Of a stretch of DNA of 64,000 nt, positions 9,001-19,304 are shown in pieces. The DNA lies in NCBI RefSeq assembly GCF_004117875.1, contig NZ_RAHW01000005.1:372001-436000 (forward strand), given 5' to 3'. This DNA is from Geomonas oryzae (GTDB lineage Bacteria > Desulfobacterota > Desulfuromonadia > Geobacterales > Geobacteraceae). The notes under the pieces are model-generated. The model did not search any database. It was not told the origin of the DNA and was given only the letters and a program-made list of their open reading frames with translations. The stretch's first letter is position 1, and each line of letters begins with the position of its first letter. Made by a program: the position numbers and the translations under genes.

Positions 9001-9717
9001 CTAGTCCTGCACTTCCTGCTTCATGATGAGGATGCGCTGGCAGTGCGGGCAGGTGATGACGTCGTCGGCACGGAACAGGGTGTTGTAAAGCTGCGGCGGA
9101 AGATGCATGTTGCACCCCATGCAGTTCCCTTCCTTCGCCTCGACCACGGCCACGCCCCTGCGCTGGTCGCGCAGCCTGCTGTAACGCTTCATCACGCTCG
9201 CCGGAAGCACCTTCACGGTTTCCTCGCGGACTACGGCGTCTTTGGAGATGCCACCCTCGAGGGCCTCGACTTTCTGCTGCAGCTCCGCCTGCTGGGTCGC
9301 AACGTTCCCCTCCAGCTCGGCAAGATCGGTCTCACGCTTGGCGATCTCAGCGTTTGCCTCGTCGATGGCGTTGATCTTCTGCAGGATCTGCTCCTCGAGT
9401 TCGGTGATCTGCTTCTTAGCGGTGGAGATTTCCTTGGAGACCGCCTGGTACTCCTTCTGCGTCTTGATCTCCTTGAGATGCGTCTCGGAACGGGTGATGT
9501 TCTCGTTCTCGGAGGCGAGGTTGGCGTCGAGCGCCCCCTTCTCCTCCTCAAGCGCCTGCACCTCCTCGCGCTTGGCGGCGATCTTCTCGCGCGCCTCGGC
9601 CAGCTTGGCCTCAAGGGCCTGCGCCTCGCTCAAAAGCTGGGCCTTCTCCCCGTCCAGCCCGTCGATCCTCAGGTCGATCTCCTGCAGTTCGTATAACGCC
9701 TTCAGTTTGTTACGCAA
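9001..9717 (-). CDS. Coiled-coil protein with C4 zinc ribbon
   Basis: A cytoplasmic protein of 238 residues with a long antiparallel coiled coil (about residues 10-170, Ala/Glu/Lys heptads) and a C-terminal zinc ribbon (CMGC and CPHC). This is the DUF164/zf-RING_7 family (FlgN/CdsZ-like); some members help type III secretion or translation, but the role here is not known. I chose the TTG at 9717, which gives LRNKLKALYELQ, because GGGGAGG lies six bases ahead. An upstream TTG at 9732 would overlap that ribosome site. Nif3-like gene, this gene and rnpB follow one another, as is common in the group. Confidence 0.85.
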   Translation of the reverse strand: MRNKLKALYELQEIDLRIDGLDGEKAQLLSEAQALEAKLAEAREKIAAKREEVQALEEEKGALDANLASENENITRSETHLKEIKTQKEYQAVSKEISTAKKQITELEEQILQKINAIDEANAEIAKRETDLAELEGNVATQQAELQQKVEALEGGISKDAVVREETVKVLPASVMKRYSRLRDQRRGVAVVEAKEGNCMGCNMHLPPQLYNTLFRADDVITCPHCQRILIMKQEVQD

Positions 9718-9764
9718 ATTCCGCCTCCCCAACTACCTTTTTATGTGCTTAAAGAACGGCGCCA

Positions 9765-10883
9765 TCAGTAAAACGCGAAAGGCTCCCGCTCTCCTTGGTA
9801 CTCGATTACCTCTGCTTCCAGGCGACGCGCTGCGAGCGCCCCCCTCAACTGCGCAGCAAGCCCCTCGACCATGATCCGCTCGGTGGCGAAATGCCCCGCG
9901 TCGAGCAGCGCCACGCCGAGCGCCTCGGCCTCGCGCGCCTCGTGATACTTGACGTCGCCGGTCACCAGGATGTCGGCCCCCTTGCGCGCCGCCTCGTGCA
10001 GCAGCGAAACGCCGGACCCGCCACAGACGGCGACCTTCTTCACCTGGCGCCCGGCTTCCCCCACCAGGCGCACGCCGGCGGCGCCGAGACGCTCCCGCAC
10101 GAAACCCGCGAACACTCCTGCTTCGACCGGCTCGGGAAGGGTCCCGATGCGCCCAAGCCCCCGCGACGCCCCCTGGTTCAGCACCGGATAGAGGTCGTAG
10201 GCCGGCTCCTCGTAGGGGTGCGCCTTCTTCAGCGCGGCCACTGCGGCGCTTATCTTATCCTTCACGATCAGGAACTCGAGACGGCTCTCCGGCTCGGCGT
10301 GTCCCGCGCCGACCTCACCCACGTACGGTTTGGCACCCTCAAGCGGGGTGAAACGTCCGGTCCCGTCGGTCTGATACGAACAGTCGCGGTAGTTGCCGAT
10401 CATAGGCATGAACGGGGCAAGCGCCTGCAGCAGCTTCTCCTCGAACCCTTTCGGCACGAACAGCACCATCTTCGCGTGCTCCTCGACTCCAGTGATCTTG
10501 AGCGGCTGCGCCCCCTCGATCCCGAGACGTGCGGCGAGGAGATCGTTGACGCCCCCTTGGGCGATGTCGAGGTTGGTGTGCAGGGAGATGACGGAGAGGT
10601 CGTTCTTGAGGGCCAGCATGGTGAGACGACCGGTTTCGTCGGCCGCCGTTATCTTTTTCAGAGGGGAGAAGATGAAGGGGTGATGCGTGATGAGGAGCGG
10701 GCAGCGGGCTTCGATGGCTGCTTCGATGGCGGGGCGACCGGGGTCCAGCGCCACCATGATCCTGGAAACCTGGGAGACCGGGTCCCCCAGTTGCAGGCCC
10801 ACGTTGTCCCAGGATTCCGCGAAGTGCGCCGGGGCTATTTTGCCTGTAATTCCAACAAGATCTGAAACTTTGGGAGTAATCAT
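9765..10883 (-). CDS. Nif3-like dinuclear metal protein (YqfO long form)
   Basis: Nif3/YbgI-type proteins form toroidal hexamers with two metal ions per subunit; the physiological role is uncertain, with cyclohydrolase-type or metal-insertion roles proposed. The protein has the N-terminal motif WDNVGLQLGD, metal ligands in ITHHPFIF and SLHTNLD, and a C-terminal VTGDVKYHEAREA block. At 372 residues it is the long form with a central PII-like insert (about 130-240, including AHPYEEPAYDLY). I prefer the ATG at 10883 to a TTG three codons upstream. No clear ribosome site is present, and a terminator stem ends only about 14 bases upstream. Confidence 0.88.
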   Translation of the reverse strand: MITPKVSDLVGITGKIAPAHFAESWDNVGLQLGDPVSQVSRIMVALDPGRPAIEAAIEARCPLLITHHPFIFSPLKKITAADETGRLTMLALKNDLSVISLHTNLDIAQGGVNDLLAARLGIEGAQPLKITGVEEHAKMVLFVPKGFEEKLLQALAPFMPMIGNYRDCSYQTDGTGRFTPLEGAKPYVGEVGAGHAEPESRLEFLIVKDKISAAVAALKKAHPYEEPAYDLYPVLNQGASRGLGRIGTLPEPVEAGVFAGFVRERLGAAGVRLVGEAGRQVKKVAVCGGSGVSLLHEAARKGADILVTGDVKYHEAREAEALGVALLDAGHFATERIMVEGLAAQLRGALAARRLEAEVIEYQGEREPFAFY

Positions 10884-10897
10884 CGCGCTCAAAAGAA

Positions 10898-10928
10898 AAA
10901 GAGTGCAACCGCTTGGTGTGCACTCTTT
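10898..10928 (-). terminator. Intrinsic terminator after the tRNA gene
   Basis: On the minus strand a perfect 10-bp stem (AAAGAGTGCA with TGCACTCTTT) around an 11-base loop is followed by TTTTTCTTTT. It lies about 75 bases beyond the tRNA and directly abuts the nif3-like start region, so it may end tRNA transcripts or attenuate transcription into that gene. Confidence 0.75.
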
Positions 10929-11003
10929 CTCCCCACTTGAAGTGTATTTTTTCGTCTGACCAGGTGCTTTAAGGGCATCCCCACATCATCCTAATTTGTA
11001 AGG

Positions 11004-11080
11004 TGGTGGGCCCACCAGGACTCGAACCTGGGACCGACCGGTTATGAGCCGGTAGCTCTAACCAACTGAGCTATAGGCCC
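11004..11080 (-). tRNA. tRNA with CAT anticodon, probably tRNA-Ile2 (lysidine type)
   Basis: A complete cloverleaf with encoded CCA. The D arm is AGCTCAGTTGGTTAGAGCT, the anticodon stem-loop ACCGG-CTCATAA-CCGGT has anticodon CAT, and the T arm contains GGTTCGAGTCC. The acceptor begins GGGCCTA, with C at positions 4 and 5 as in TilS substrates, and the D and anticodon arms resemble tRNA-Ile(CAT) of other bacteria. Elongator tRNA-Met is the alternative; the bulk sequence alone does not fully exclude it. Confidence 0.93.
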
Positions 11081-11128
11081 GAAAAGCGAAATTAAAACAT
11101 ATAGTAAAAGGATTAGCGTGTCAAGCTT

Positions 11129-12280
11129 CTATTTTAATGACAGTGAGGCACTCCCCTCATACATCTCATACTTTAGGAGACGGCACTCGATCGGCCCGTT
11201 GTACAGCACCATCCGCCGCGACGCCTTGAGTCCGACCCCCTTGGCAAGGTCGAGGTTCCCGGTGAAGAGGTAGGCGGTGTACCCCTGGCAGCGTTTCTTC
11301 AAAGTGTCGCCGATCTCCCGGTACAGGGGACGCAGCGCCTCCTGCTCGCCGAGCCTCTTGCCGTAAGGCGGGTTCATGATCAGCACGCCGGGGCCGGGAG
11401 GGGGTGCCAACTCCGCCATGGGGAGCTGTCCCAGGGTGAGGTGCTCGAGCACCCCGGCGCGCCGCGCGTTCTGGATCGCCATGTTGACGGCCGAGTGCGA
11501 GAGGTCGCTCGCCTGGATCGGCGCGGGAAGTTTGTCGAGGATGCCGCTTTTCGCCTCGTCCACCATGGCGCGCCAGGCCGCCCGGTCGAACCCCTGCCAG
11601 CGTTCGAAACCGAAGCGGCGGTTAAGCCCCGGCGGGATGCGGAGCGCCTTCATGGCCGCCTCGATGGCGATGGTGCCGGTCCCGCACATCGGGTCGACGA
11701 ACGGGGTGCTGCCGTCCCAGCCGGATAGTTCGACTAGCGCGGCGGCGAGGTTCTCCTTCAGGGGCGCCTCGTGCCGGTCCAGCCGGTAGCCGCGACGGTC
11801 CAGCGGTTCGCCGGAGAGGTCGAGGCTCACCGTGCAGCGGTCTTTGAAAAGCCGGACGTTGACACGCAGATCCGGATCCTTGGTATCGACGCTCGGGCGG
11901 CTGCCGAAGCTCTCGCGCTGCGCGTCGACGATGGCGTCCTTGGTCTTCAGCGCGACGAACCCGGAGTGGGTCATCGCCGAGTCCCTTAGGTTGCAGTCGA
12001 CGGCGAGGGTCTGCGCCGGGGTGAGGAAGCGCTCCCACGGAAGGGAGCGCACGCCCCGGTAGAGTTCCTCGGGCGTCCGGCAGGGGAATTCCGCCAGCGT
12101 CATGAGGACCCGGCTTGCCGTGCGCAACCAAAGGTTTGCCCGGTAGGCCCCTTCCATGCCGCCGCCGAAACGGACGCCGCCGCTTTCGACACTGACATTG
12201 GGGAGCCCCAGGCGAACGAGTTCGCCTCCGAGGGCCTCTTCAACGCCCTTAGCCGTAGTAGCGAAAAAAAAGTGCTTCAT
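11129..12280 (-). CDS. THUMP-domain rRNA guanine-N2-methyltransferase, RlmL/YcbY type
   Basis: A SAM-dependent RNA methyltransferase of the RlmL N-terminal type, which makes m2G in 23S rRNA (position 2445 in E. coli). The 383-residue product has an N-terminal ferredoxin-like and THUMP region (about 1-155), a SAM-binding motif PMCGTGTIAIEAA, and the catalytic NPPYGKRL. It lacks the second methyltransferase half (RlmK) of the E. coli fusion. The start at 12280 is preferred over a TTG one codon earlier because AAAGGAG lies six bases ahead. The exact target base is not provable from sequence. The tRNA gene follows on the same strand. Confidence 0.87.
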   Translation of the reverse strand: MKHFFFATTAKGVEEALGGELVRLGLPNVSVESGGVRFGGGMEGAYRANLWLRTASRVLMTLAEFPCRTPEELYRGVRSLPWERFLTPAQTLAVDCNLRDSAMTHSGFVALKTKDAIVDAQRESFGSRPSVDTKDPDLRVNVRLFKDRCTVSLDLSGEPLDRRGYRLDRHEAPLKENLAAALVELSGWDGSTPFVDPMCGTGTIAIEAAMKALRIPPGLNRRFGFERWQGFDRAAWRAMVDEAKSGILDKLPAPIQASDLSHSAVNMAIQNARRAGVLEHLTLGQLPMAELAPPPGPGVLIMNPPYGKRLGEQEALRPLYREIGDTLKKRCQGYTAYLFTGNLDLAKGVGLKASRRMVLYNGPIECRLLKYEMYEGSASLSLK

Positions 12281-12421
12281 CAACTGCTCCTTTAGAAACG
12301 GGCATTGCCCCTCTTCATGTGAAACGGTGCGGCGTCAGCCCGCATGGCGACCGCGGCGTCGCAACTTCTCATTGGGACATGCCGAATCCCTCCCGGCGTC
12401 GACCAAGACGCGGCGGAAAAT

Positions 12422-12450
12422 TAATTATCGTTAGAGGTTGCGCGGTGCAA
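12422..12450 (-). promoter_or_regulatory. Possible sigma70 promoter of the methyltransferase
   Basis: On the minus strand TTGCAC (12445-12450) and TAATTA (12422-12427) are 17 bp apart within an AT-rich patch, about 140 bp ahead of the start codon. Confidence 0.45.
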
Positions 12451-12582
12451 AAATAATGATAAAAAATTAATTTCTTTAGTCGCAACCGTTCCTGCCGATG
12501 GGATCTTCATGAGCATCGCGCGGGGCGCGTGCCGGCCCCCTCCCCGCTCACATGGGGAGACTCTCACCATCCGGCACGGGAC

Positions 12583-12610
12583 TTGCTTTTGCGCCGCCAT
12601 AGTTTACAAT
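12583..12610 (+). promoter_or_regulatory. Possible sigma70 promoter of the GGDEF regulator
   Basis: TTGCTT (12583-12588) and TACAAT (12605-12610) are separated by 16 bp, placing a start near 12617, about 43 bp ahead of the ATG. Confidence 0.5.
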
Positions 12611-12659
12611 TCCGTGGTGCCCGGCGACCCAATCCCCTGATTTATCGGAGAAAACGGTT

Positions 12660-13949
12660 ATGAAGAGACTGCTCAGGGTCCTTATCGTAGAAGACGCACC
12701 GGACGACGCCCAGCTCATCGTCATACAGCTCGAACAGGGGGGCTTCGACGTGCACTCCCGGCGTGCGGACAACGCCCAGGGCCTCATCGAAGCGCTGGAG
12801 AGCGCGCCCTGGGACGTGATCATCTGCGATTACGTCATGCCCGGCTTTTCCGGGCTGCAGGCGCTGCAGATCCTCAAGGAAAAGGGCTCCGACATCCCCT
12901 TCCTGATGATCTCCGGGAAGGTCGGGGAGGAGGCGGCCGCTGCCGCCATCCGCGCCGGTGCCGACGACTTCGTGCTGAAAGGTAACCTCGCCCGCCTTGT
13001 CCCGGCGGTGCAGCGCTCGATAGCGGAAGCGGCGCTACGCCAGCAGAGCCGGCGCCACGAGGAGGAACTGAAGGAGAAGCTGGACTTCATCCAGGTCCTC
13101 ATCGACACGCTCCCCACCCCGATCTTCTACAACGACCCAAACGGCCTCTACCTCGGCTGCAACAAGGCCTTCGAGGAGCAGATCGGCATCAAGCGAGGTG
13201 AAAACGTCAACAAGAGCATCCACGACATCCTCCCGCGGGACCTGGCCGCGCTGTACACCAGGGGCGAGGAGGCCGCCGAAGCGGGGAGCGGCCCGCGCAG
13301 CTTCGAAGGAAGCATCACCTGCGCCGACGGCGAGCGTCGGGATGTCATCTTCTACAGTGCAAGCTTCAAAAAGCCCGGAACCAGTTCAGGCGGTGTGGTC
13401 GGAGCGCTCCTCGACATCTCGGAAAGAAAGCAGGCCGAACTGAAGCTGCGTTACCTGAGCAGCCACGACATCCTGACCGGCATCTACAACCGCGCCTACT
13501 TCGATGAAGAGCTGGAGCGGCTGAAGAAAGGGAGGAAGTTCCCGGTGAGCATCGTCATGGCCGACGTCGACCGTCTCAAGGAGACCAACGACCAACAGGG
13601 GCACGCGGCCGGGGACGAGCTCCTGAAGCACGCCGCCGAGGTGCTGAAAAACGCCTTCCGGCGGGAGGATGTGGTGGCTCGTGTAGGGGGCGACGAGTTC
13701 GCTGCCCTGCTCCCGAACACCGACGAGACGGCACTGCGCGAGGCGATGGAGCGGCTGCAGCAGCATCTGGCCCAGAGCAACGGAGGGCACGTCCCGCATC
13801 CGCTCAGCCTCTCCATAGGTGCGGCAACCGCACAAAACGGTGACGAACTCATGGCATCCTGGCGCCTCGCCGACCAGAGGATGTACCGCCAGAAAAAGGG
13901 GCGTAAAAACGGCGGTGCCGGCAACAAGCAGCACCAGTTGGTGGCCTGA
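12660..13949 (+). CDS. Response regulator with PAS and diguanylate cyclase domains
   Basis: A 429-residue cytoplasmic protein that should make c-di-GMP in response to phosphorylation. The receiver domain (about 6-125) has acidic residues ED at 11-12 and the phosphoacceptor Asp57 in ICDYVMPG. A PAS domain (about 140-260) follows, then GGDEF (about 268-425). The active site is intact, GGDEF at 343-347, and an inhibitory RxxD site (RRED, 334-337) stands five residues before it, so product inhibition is likely. GGAG lies nine bases ahead of the ATG. No partner kinase is adjacent, so the input is unknown. Confidence 0.92.
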   Translation: MKRLLRVLIVEDAPDDAQLIVIQLEQGGFDVHSRRADNAQGLIEALESAPWDVIICDYVMPGFSGLQALQILKEKGSDIPFLMISGKVGEEAAAAAIRAGADDFVLKGNLARLVPAVQRSIAEAALRQQSRRHEEELKEKLDFIQVLIDTLPTPIFYNDPNGLYLGCNKAFEEQIGIKRGENVNKSIHDILPRDLAALYTRGEEAAEAGSGPRSFEGSITCADGERRDVIFYSASFKKPGTSSGGVVGALLDISERKQAELKLRYLSSHDILTGIYNRAYFDEELERLKKGRKFPVSIVMADVDRLKETNDQQGHAAGDELLKHAAEVLKNAFRREDVVARVGGDEFAALLPNTDETALREAMERLQQHLAQSNGGHVPHPLSLSIGAATAQNGDELMASWRLADQRMYRQKKGRKNGGAGNKQHQLVA

Positions 13950-13967
13950 GCCGGCGCCCAGAAACAG

Positions 13968-13995
13968 GGCGCGCCCTCCACTCGGAAGGCGCGCC
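13968..13995. terminator. Bidirectional hairpin between converging genes
   Basis: Two GGCGCGCC arms (self-complementary, 13968-13975 and 13988-13995) enclose a 12-base loop between the GGDEF gene and bamD, which converge here. The T-tracts on either side are weak. Confidence 0.6.
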
Positions 13996-14007
13996 TCATT
14001 TCCCTTC

Positions 14008-14796
14008 TTACTTCGCGTCCTTGAAGATGATCATCGGGAGCTCTTCGCCCCGGTCACCCTTACTCGACTTCCCTTCCCCCTTCGCCTCGCGCAGCCGCGC
14101 AGGGTACTCGGTATCGAGACGTTTCCGCATCTCCTCCGCCCGCGCCGTATCTCCGGATTTCCGGTACGCCTGCTCGAGGTTCACCAGGGTGTCGGCCAGC
14201 CCCGGCTCGCCGGGGAAACGCTGCAACGCCTCGTTGAGACGCTTGATCGCCGAGGGGTACTTCTTCGTCCTCACGTAGAAATTCCCGACGTAGTTCTCGT
14301 AGGCAAGCTGCTTCGCACGGCAGTCGGCCAGCTTCTCCTTGGCCTGCGGCACGTACTCGGAAGCGGGGTACTGCGCCAGGAACTCCTGGAAGTAGTGCAC
14401 CGCGTTCTTCACGGCGGTCTGGTCGGTATCGATCCCGGTGATTTCGTTGTAGTTGCTGAGGGCGAGACGGTAGAGCGCGTAGGGGGCCTTTTCGTTGCCG
14501 GGATGGAGTTTGCGGAAGTCTTCGTAGGCCGCGGCAGCCTCGATGAAGGCGCCGTTTTCGAAGTGGGCGTCGGCGATCTTCAGCTCGGCCTTTGCCGAAA
14601 GCTCGGGTGAGCTGTAGCTTTCCTTCACCTTCTTGAACTGGTTGATCGCCTCCTCGTAGTTGCGGGACGCGTAGGCGGTCTCCCCTTCCTTGAAGTAGGT
14701 CTCAGGCGTCTTCACCGGCGCCGGGGTCGAGGCGCAGGCGCTGATCAGGGAGAGCGCGGCGAAAAGGCCCAGGTAACGCAGGGAACGAGAGTGCAT
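14008..14796 (-). CDS. bamD: Outer-membrane assembly lipoprotein BamD (YfiO family)
   Basis: A periplasmic lipoprotein of the BAM complex, which inserts beta-barrel proteins into the outer membrane. The 262-residue product has a lipoprotein signal peptide with lipobox LISAC (Cys21), followed by about five TPR-like helical pairs, including YEEAINQFKKV and AVHYFQEFLAQYP. Size and fold match BamD/ComL. The tail is charged (KGEGKSSKGDRGE). GGAGG lies eight bases ahead of the ATG. It follows typA on the same strand, but a hairpin between them suggests partial separation. Confidence 0.9.
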   Translation of the reverse strand: MHSRSLRYLGLFAALSLISACASTPAPVKTPETYFKEGETAYASRNYEEAINQFKKVKESYSSPELSAKAELKIADAHFENGAFIEAAAAYEDFRKLHPGNEKAPYALYRLALSNYNEITGIDTDQTAVKNAVHYFQEFLAQYPASEYVPQAKEKLADCRAKQLAYENYVGNFYVRTKKYPSAIKRLNEALQRFPGEPGLADTLVNLEQAYRKSGDTARAEEMRKRLDTEYPARLREAKGEGKSSKGDRGEELPMIIFKDAK

Positions 14797-14829
14797 GGGT
14801 GTCTCCTCCGGTCGGTGAAATCGTGAAAT

Positions 14830-14858
14830 CCCCGCAGCCCTGGCGTCAGGCTGCGGGG
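14830..14858 (-). terminator. Terminator-like hairpin after typA
   Basis: A perfect 10-bp stem (CCCCGCAGCC with GGCTGCGGGG) and 9-base loop lies just past the typA stop on the minus strand. The following sequence is only weakly T-rich, so some read-through into bamD is plausible. Confidence 0.6.
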
Positions 14859-14867
14859 GTGCTTTTA

Positions 14868-16673
<1,806 letters not shown>

Positions 16674-16710
16674 GTCTTTACTGCTCCTTTATCTTTGGCT
16701 CGTCTACAAA

Positions 16711-16738
16711 TAAAAAGACGAGCAGAGAAGCCCGTCTT
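16711..16738 (-). terminator. Intrinsic terminator after the TPR membrane gene
   Basis: Minus-strand stem AAGACGGGC with GCTCGTCTT (one G-T pair) and a 6-base loop is followed by TTTTATTT. It lies about 45 bases past the stop of the 16782-17510 gene. Confidence 0.8.
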
Positions 16739-16781
16739 AAAAAAACAGCCCAATATTGCATTTTTCGGATATCTTTACAAG

Positions 16782-17510
16782 CTATTTTCTGATGATACGG
16801 CGCTTGCCCCCCATGGCGGCCATCTGCTGTTTCTGGATCACGGCCAAGCTCTCCAGGTGGAACTGGAGCCACATCTCGCCGTACCCCTTCATCTTCATCT
16901 TCTTCCCTTCGCGCAGAAGCTCCAGGTTGACCTTCAGGTTCTCGTCTCCGGGGAGCTTCGCCAGACCCTTGGCCGCGATCTCGCACGCCTTCACGTTTTC
17001 CCCGATCTCGTTCAGGCAGTAGGCGTAGAGGGCGTAGAGGAGCGACTCCTTGGGGGTCGCCATGATCGCCTTGTCGAAGGTCTCCTTCATCTTGTCGTGC
17101 TTGTTGCGCTTCATGTAGGTGACGCCGAGCATCCCCATGGTTACCCAGTTCTTGAAGAACCCTTTCTCCAGGTAGGGAAAGGCGGTGGCGAACTCGCGGC
17201 GCACGAAGTAGACCATGCCGATGGAGGAGTTGATCTGGCTCTCCACGTAGATCTGCCACTTCGCGTAGCGCAGGGCGGACTTAAGATCGCGGATACCCTT
17301 CTCGAAGCGTTGCGCCTGGATGTCCTTCATGGCCCCTTCCATGAGGACCTCGAGTTTCTTCGTCACGCTGCGGGCGATGAGGACGAAGCAGGCGGTGAAG
17401 ACGATCATGGCGCCCAAAAGCGCGGCCCACCAGTACTGGAAGCCGGCGGCGAGGGAAACGATGAGGAAAACTGCGACAGCTGCGCCTGCGGAAATGAGAA
17501 GGTTGTACAT
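16782..17510 (-). CDS. Membrane-anchored TPR-like protein
   Basis: A 242-residue protein with two hydrophobic segments at the N terminus (about 4-22 and 26-47) and a soluble helical domain of TPR-like pairs (about 55-215), for example FEKGIRDLKSALRYAKW and ACEIAAKGLAKLPGDENL. The tail is basic (GGKRRIIRK). No enzyme motif is present, so it is probably a scaffold at the inner membrane. It starts 66 bp beyond mltD on the same strand and may share its transcript. I know of no named function. Confidence 0.78.
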   Translation of the reverse strand: MYNLLISAGAAVAVFLIVSLAAGFQYWWAALLGAMIVFTACFVLIARSVTKKLEVLMEGAMKDIQAQRFEKGIRDLKSALRYAKWQIYVESQINSSIGMVYFVRREFATAFPYLEKGFFKNWVTMGMLGVTYMKRNKHDKMKETFDKAIMATPKESLLYALYAYCLNEIGENVKACEIAAKGLAKLPGDENLKVNLELLREGKKMKMKGYGEMWLQFHLESLAVIQKQQMAAMGGKRRIIRK

Positions 17511-17576
17511 CGGCTGATTTATCCTTTCGTGGTGCGGGTCAGGTGGTTGTAGGTGCTGCGGTGAGACGGACGGGGC

Positions 17577-19064
17577 CTATCCCTCGTCCTTGGCCGGGTT
17601 CCCCTTCTTCTGGTACTTGGCCACGATGATGCGCTTGCCCGGCTTGAGGGCGACCCTGGTCTTCAGGTTGTTCCAGGCCGAGAGCAGGCGGGCCGTGACG
17701 TTGAACCTCCTGGCGAGCGAGGTCAGGGTGTCTCCCTTTTTCACGGTGTAGTACTTGTGGACTTCCTTGACTTCGGCCTTGAGCTCGGCCTTCGCCTCGG
17801 CCTTAATTTCGGCCTTAGCCTCGACCTGGGGCGGCTTCGCGGCATGGGAGGCAACGTCGGCCGAAGCCAGCTGCACCGGGACGGTCAGCACCTTGCCGTG
17901 CAACTTGACCTTCTTCTTGCCCAGGTTGTTCAGCTCGGCGATGGCTTGCGGCGTGGTCTTGAAGCGTCGTGCTATGGAGTCCAGGGTGTCGCGCTTTTTC
18001 GCCCGGTACTGGACGTTCTTCACGCGCTCGACAAAGCGCTCCCCCTCGGGGATCTTGGCGTACGCCTCCTGGCAGGTGGCGCCGCTCCCCTTGGGGACCT
18101 TGAGGAGGTACCCCGGGTAGTCCGGCGGAGTGGTGCCGCGGCGCAGTTCCGGGTTCAGCTCCCGGAGGTTCTGCATCGGCACGTTGCAGGCCTTGGACAT
18201 CACATCGAGGTCGGTGCGCGTGGGGACGGAAACCTGGTCGAAGTCGATGGGGGGAAGATAGGCGACGTCGGCGAAGCCGTATTTCGCGGGCTCCTTGGCG
18301 ATGATCGCGGCGGCCAGAAGCTTCGGCACGTAGTCCTTGGTCTCCCGGGCCAGATAGCTCCCCTTGGAGATCTCCCAGAAGTCCCGGGTGTTGTACATGT
18401 TGATGGCGCGCAGGATCTTGTTTTCGCCCGCGTTGTACCCCGCTGCGGCGAGGTACCAGTCGTTGTTGAAGAGGGCGTAAAGCTCTTTCAGGTAGAGCGC
18501 CGCGGCGACGGTCGCCTTCAGGGGATCGCGCCTTTCGTCCATCCAGTAGTCGATGCGCAGTGAATAACGCTTGCCGGTGGCCGGCATGAACTGCCAGGGG
18601 CCGACCGCGGCCGCCACGGAGACCGCGTGCGGCAGGAAGCCGCTTTCGATCATGGCAAGGTAGACCAGGTCCTCGGGAAGCCCCTCCTTCTTGAGCACCG
18701 TCTTCATCATCGGGATGTAGCGCTCGCTCCTGGAAAGCCACTTGGCGAAGGCGCCCCGCCCGGGGCCCTGGAAGTAACGGGTGAAATACTCGACCTTGGA
18801 GTTGAAAGTAAGGGGGATGTCGGAATCCGGCAGCTCCATCTCGGGGAGTTTCAGTTCGAAGTCGTCCGGGTCATCGGTAAGATCGTCATCATCCTGGAAA
18901 TCGGCAGCGGTGAGGCCGAGCCCCTTGGAAAGGGCGAGGTCGGCGGAGGCTAATTGCTGCGTCTTAAGTTCCGCACGCCCGGAATCCGGCGCAGGCAGCG
19001 CGGGGGCCGCAAGGGCGGTGCAAGGCAACAAAAGTGCGAGTATGAGCAGGGTGACTTTAATCAT
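17577..19064 (-). CDS. mltD: Membrane-bound lytic murein transglycosylase D with two LysM domains
   Basis: A periplasmic enzyme that cleaves MurNAc-GlcNAc bonds in peptidoglycan. The 495-residue product has a signal peptide (about 1-20), an acidic linker (DDDDLTDDPDD), a family 1 SLT domain with catalytic Glu140 in AMIESGF and the motif GPWQFMPATG, and two C-terminal LysM domains (about 346-395 and 436-482). An Ala/Lys/Glu-rich repeat linker (KAEIKAEAKAELKAE) separates the LysM units. E. coli MltD is a lipoprotein; no lipobox is clear here. A sigma70 promoter stands upstream. Confidence 0.93.
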   Translation of the reverse strand: MIKVTLLILALLLPCTALAAPALPAPDSGRAELKTQQLASADLALSKGLGLTAADFQDDDDLTDDPDDFELKLPEMELPDSDIPLTFNSKVEYFTRYFQGPGRGAFAKWLSRSERYIPMMKTVLKKEGLPEDLVYLAMIESGFLPHAVSVAAAVGPWQFMPATGKRYSLRIDYWMDERRDPLKATVAAALYLKELYALFNNDWYLAAAGYNAGENKILRAINMYNTRDFWEISKGSYLARETKDYVPKLLAAAIIAKEPAKYGFADVAYLPPIDFDQVSVPTRTDLDVMSKACNVPMQNLRELNPELRRGTTPPDYPGYLLKVPKGSGATCQEAYAKIPEGERFVERVKNVQYRAKKRDTLDSIARRFKTTPQAIAELNNLGKKKVKLHGKVLTVPVQLASADVASHAAKPPQVEAKAEIKAEAKAELKAEVKEVHKYYTVKKGDTLTSLARRFNVTARLLSAWNNLKTRVALKPGKRIIVAKYQKKGNPAKDEG

Positions 19065-19107
19065 TCAATACCTTTAGCTGGGATAGCGGGCGTACGCACC
19101 GGTGCGC

Positions 19108-19136
19108 AGAATAGCGGAATTCTCCACACTTGTCAA
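19108..19136 (-). promoter_or_regulatory. Sigma70 promoter of mltD
   Basis: On the minus strand TTGACA (19131-19136) and TATTCT (19108-19113) are 17 bp apart, with the start predicted about 35 bp ahead of the mltD ATG. Confidence 0.8.
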
Positions 19137-19250
19137 TCCAAAGGGCTCCCGTGGGCGGCTTTACGGCACACGGTACCCTCACTGCCTTTGCATATCGGGC
19201 GGGGGAGAGCTCGTCTTCAGCGCGGCGTGATGAAAGCGAGACAAACAAAA

Positions 19251-19277
19251 AGCCCCCCGAGAGAGTACCGGGGGGCT
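19251..19277 (-). terminator. Strong intrinsic terminator of the small-peptide unit
   Basis: A perfect AGCCCCCC/GGGGGGCT stem with an 11-base loop, flanked by AAAA and TTTT so that it can work in both directions. On the minus strand it is followed by TTTTTGTTTG and lies 28 bp after the stop of the 24-residue reading frame. Confidence 0.88.
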
Positions 19278-19304
19278 TTTCCGTGTGCGATCCGCCCGCC
19301 GCTT

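Larger units (their letters stand above)
12281..12659. other. Divergent intergenic region with two promoters
   Basis: This 379-bp gap separates the methyltransferase (leftward) from the REC-PAS-GGDEF gene (rightward). It holds one AT-rich patch (12418-12480) and one predicted promoter in each direction. I see no gene, riboswitch or strong terminator; the GEMM c-di-GMP riboswitch core was looked for and not found. Confidence 0.6.

Noticed and set aside
12281-12659. c-di-GMP (GEMM) riboswitch ahead of the GGDEF regulator
   Set aside because: The conserved GEMM core and tetraloop receptor could not be found on either strand. The cytochrome upstream region was checked with the same result.
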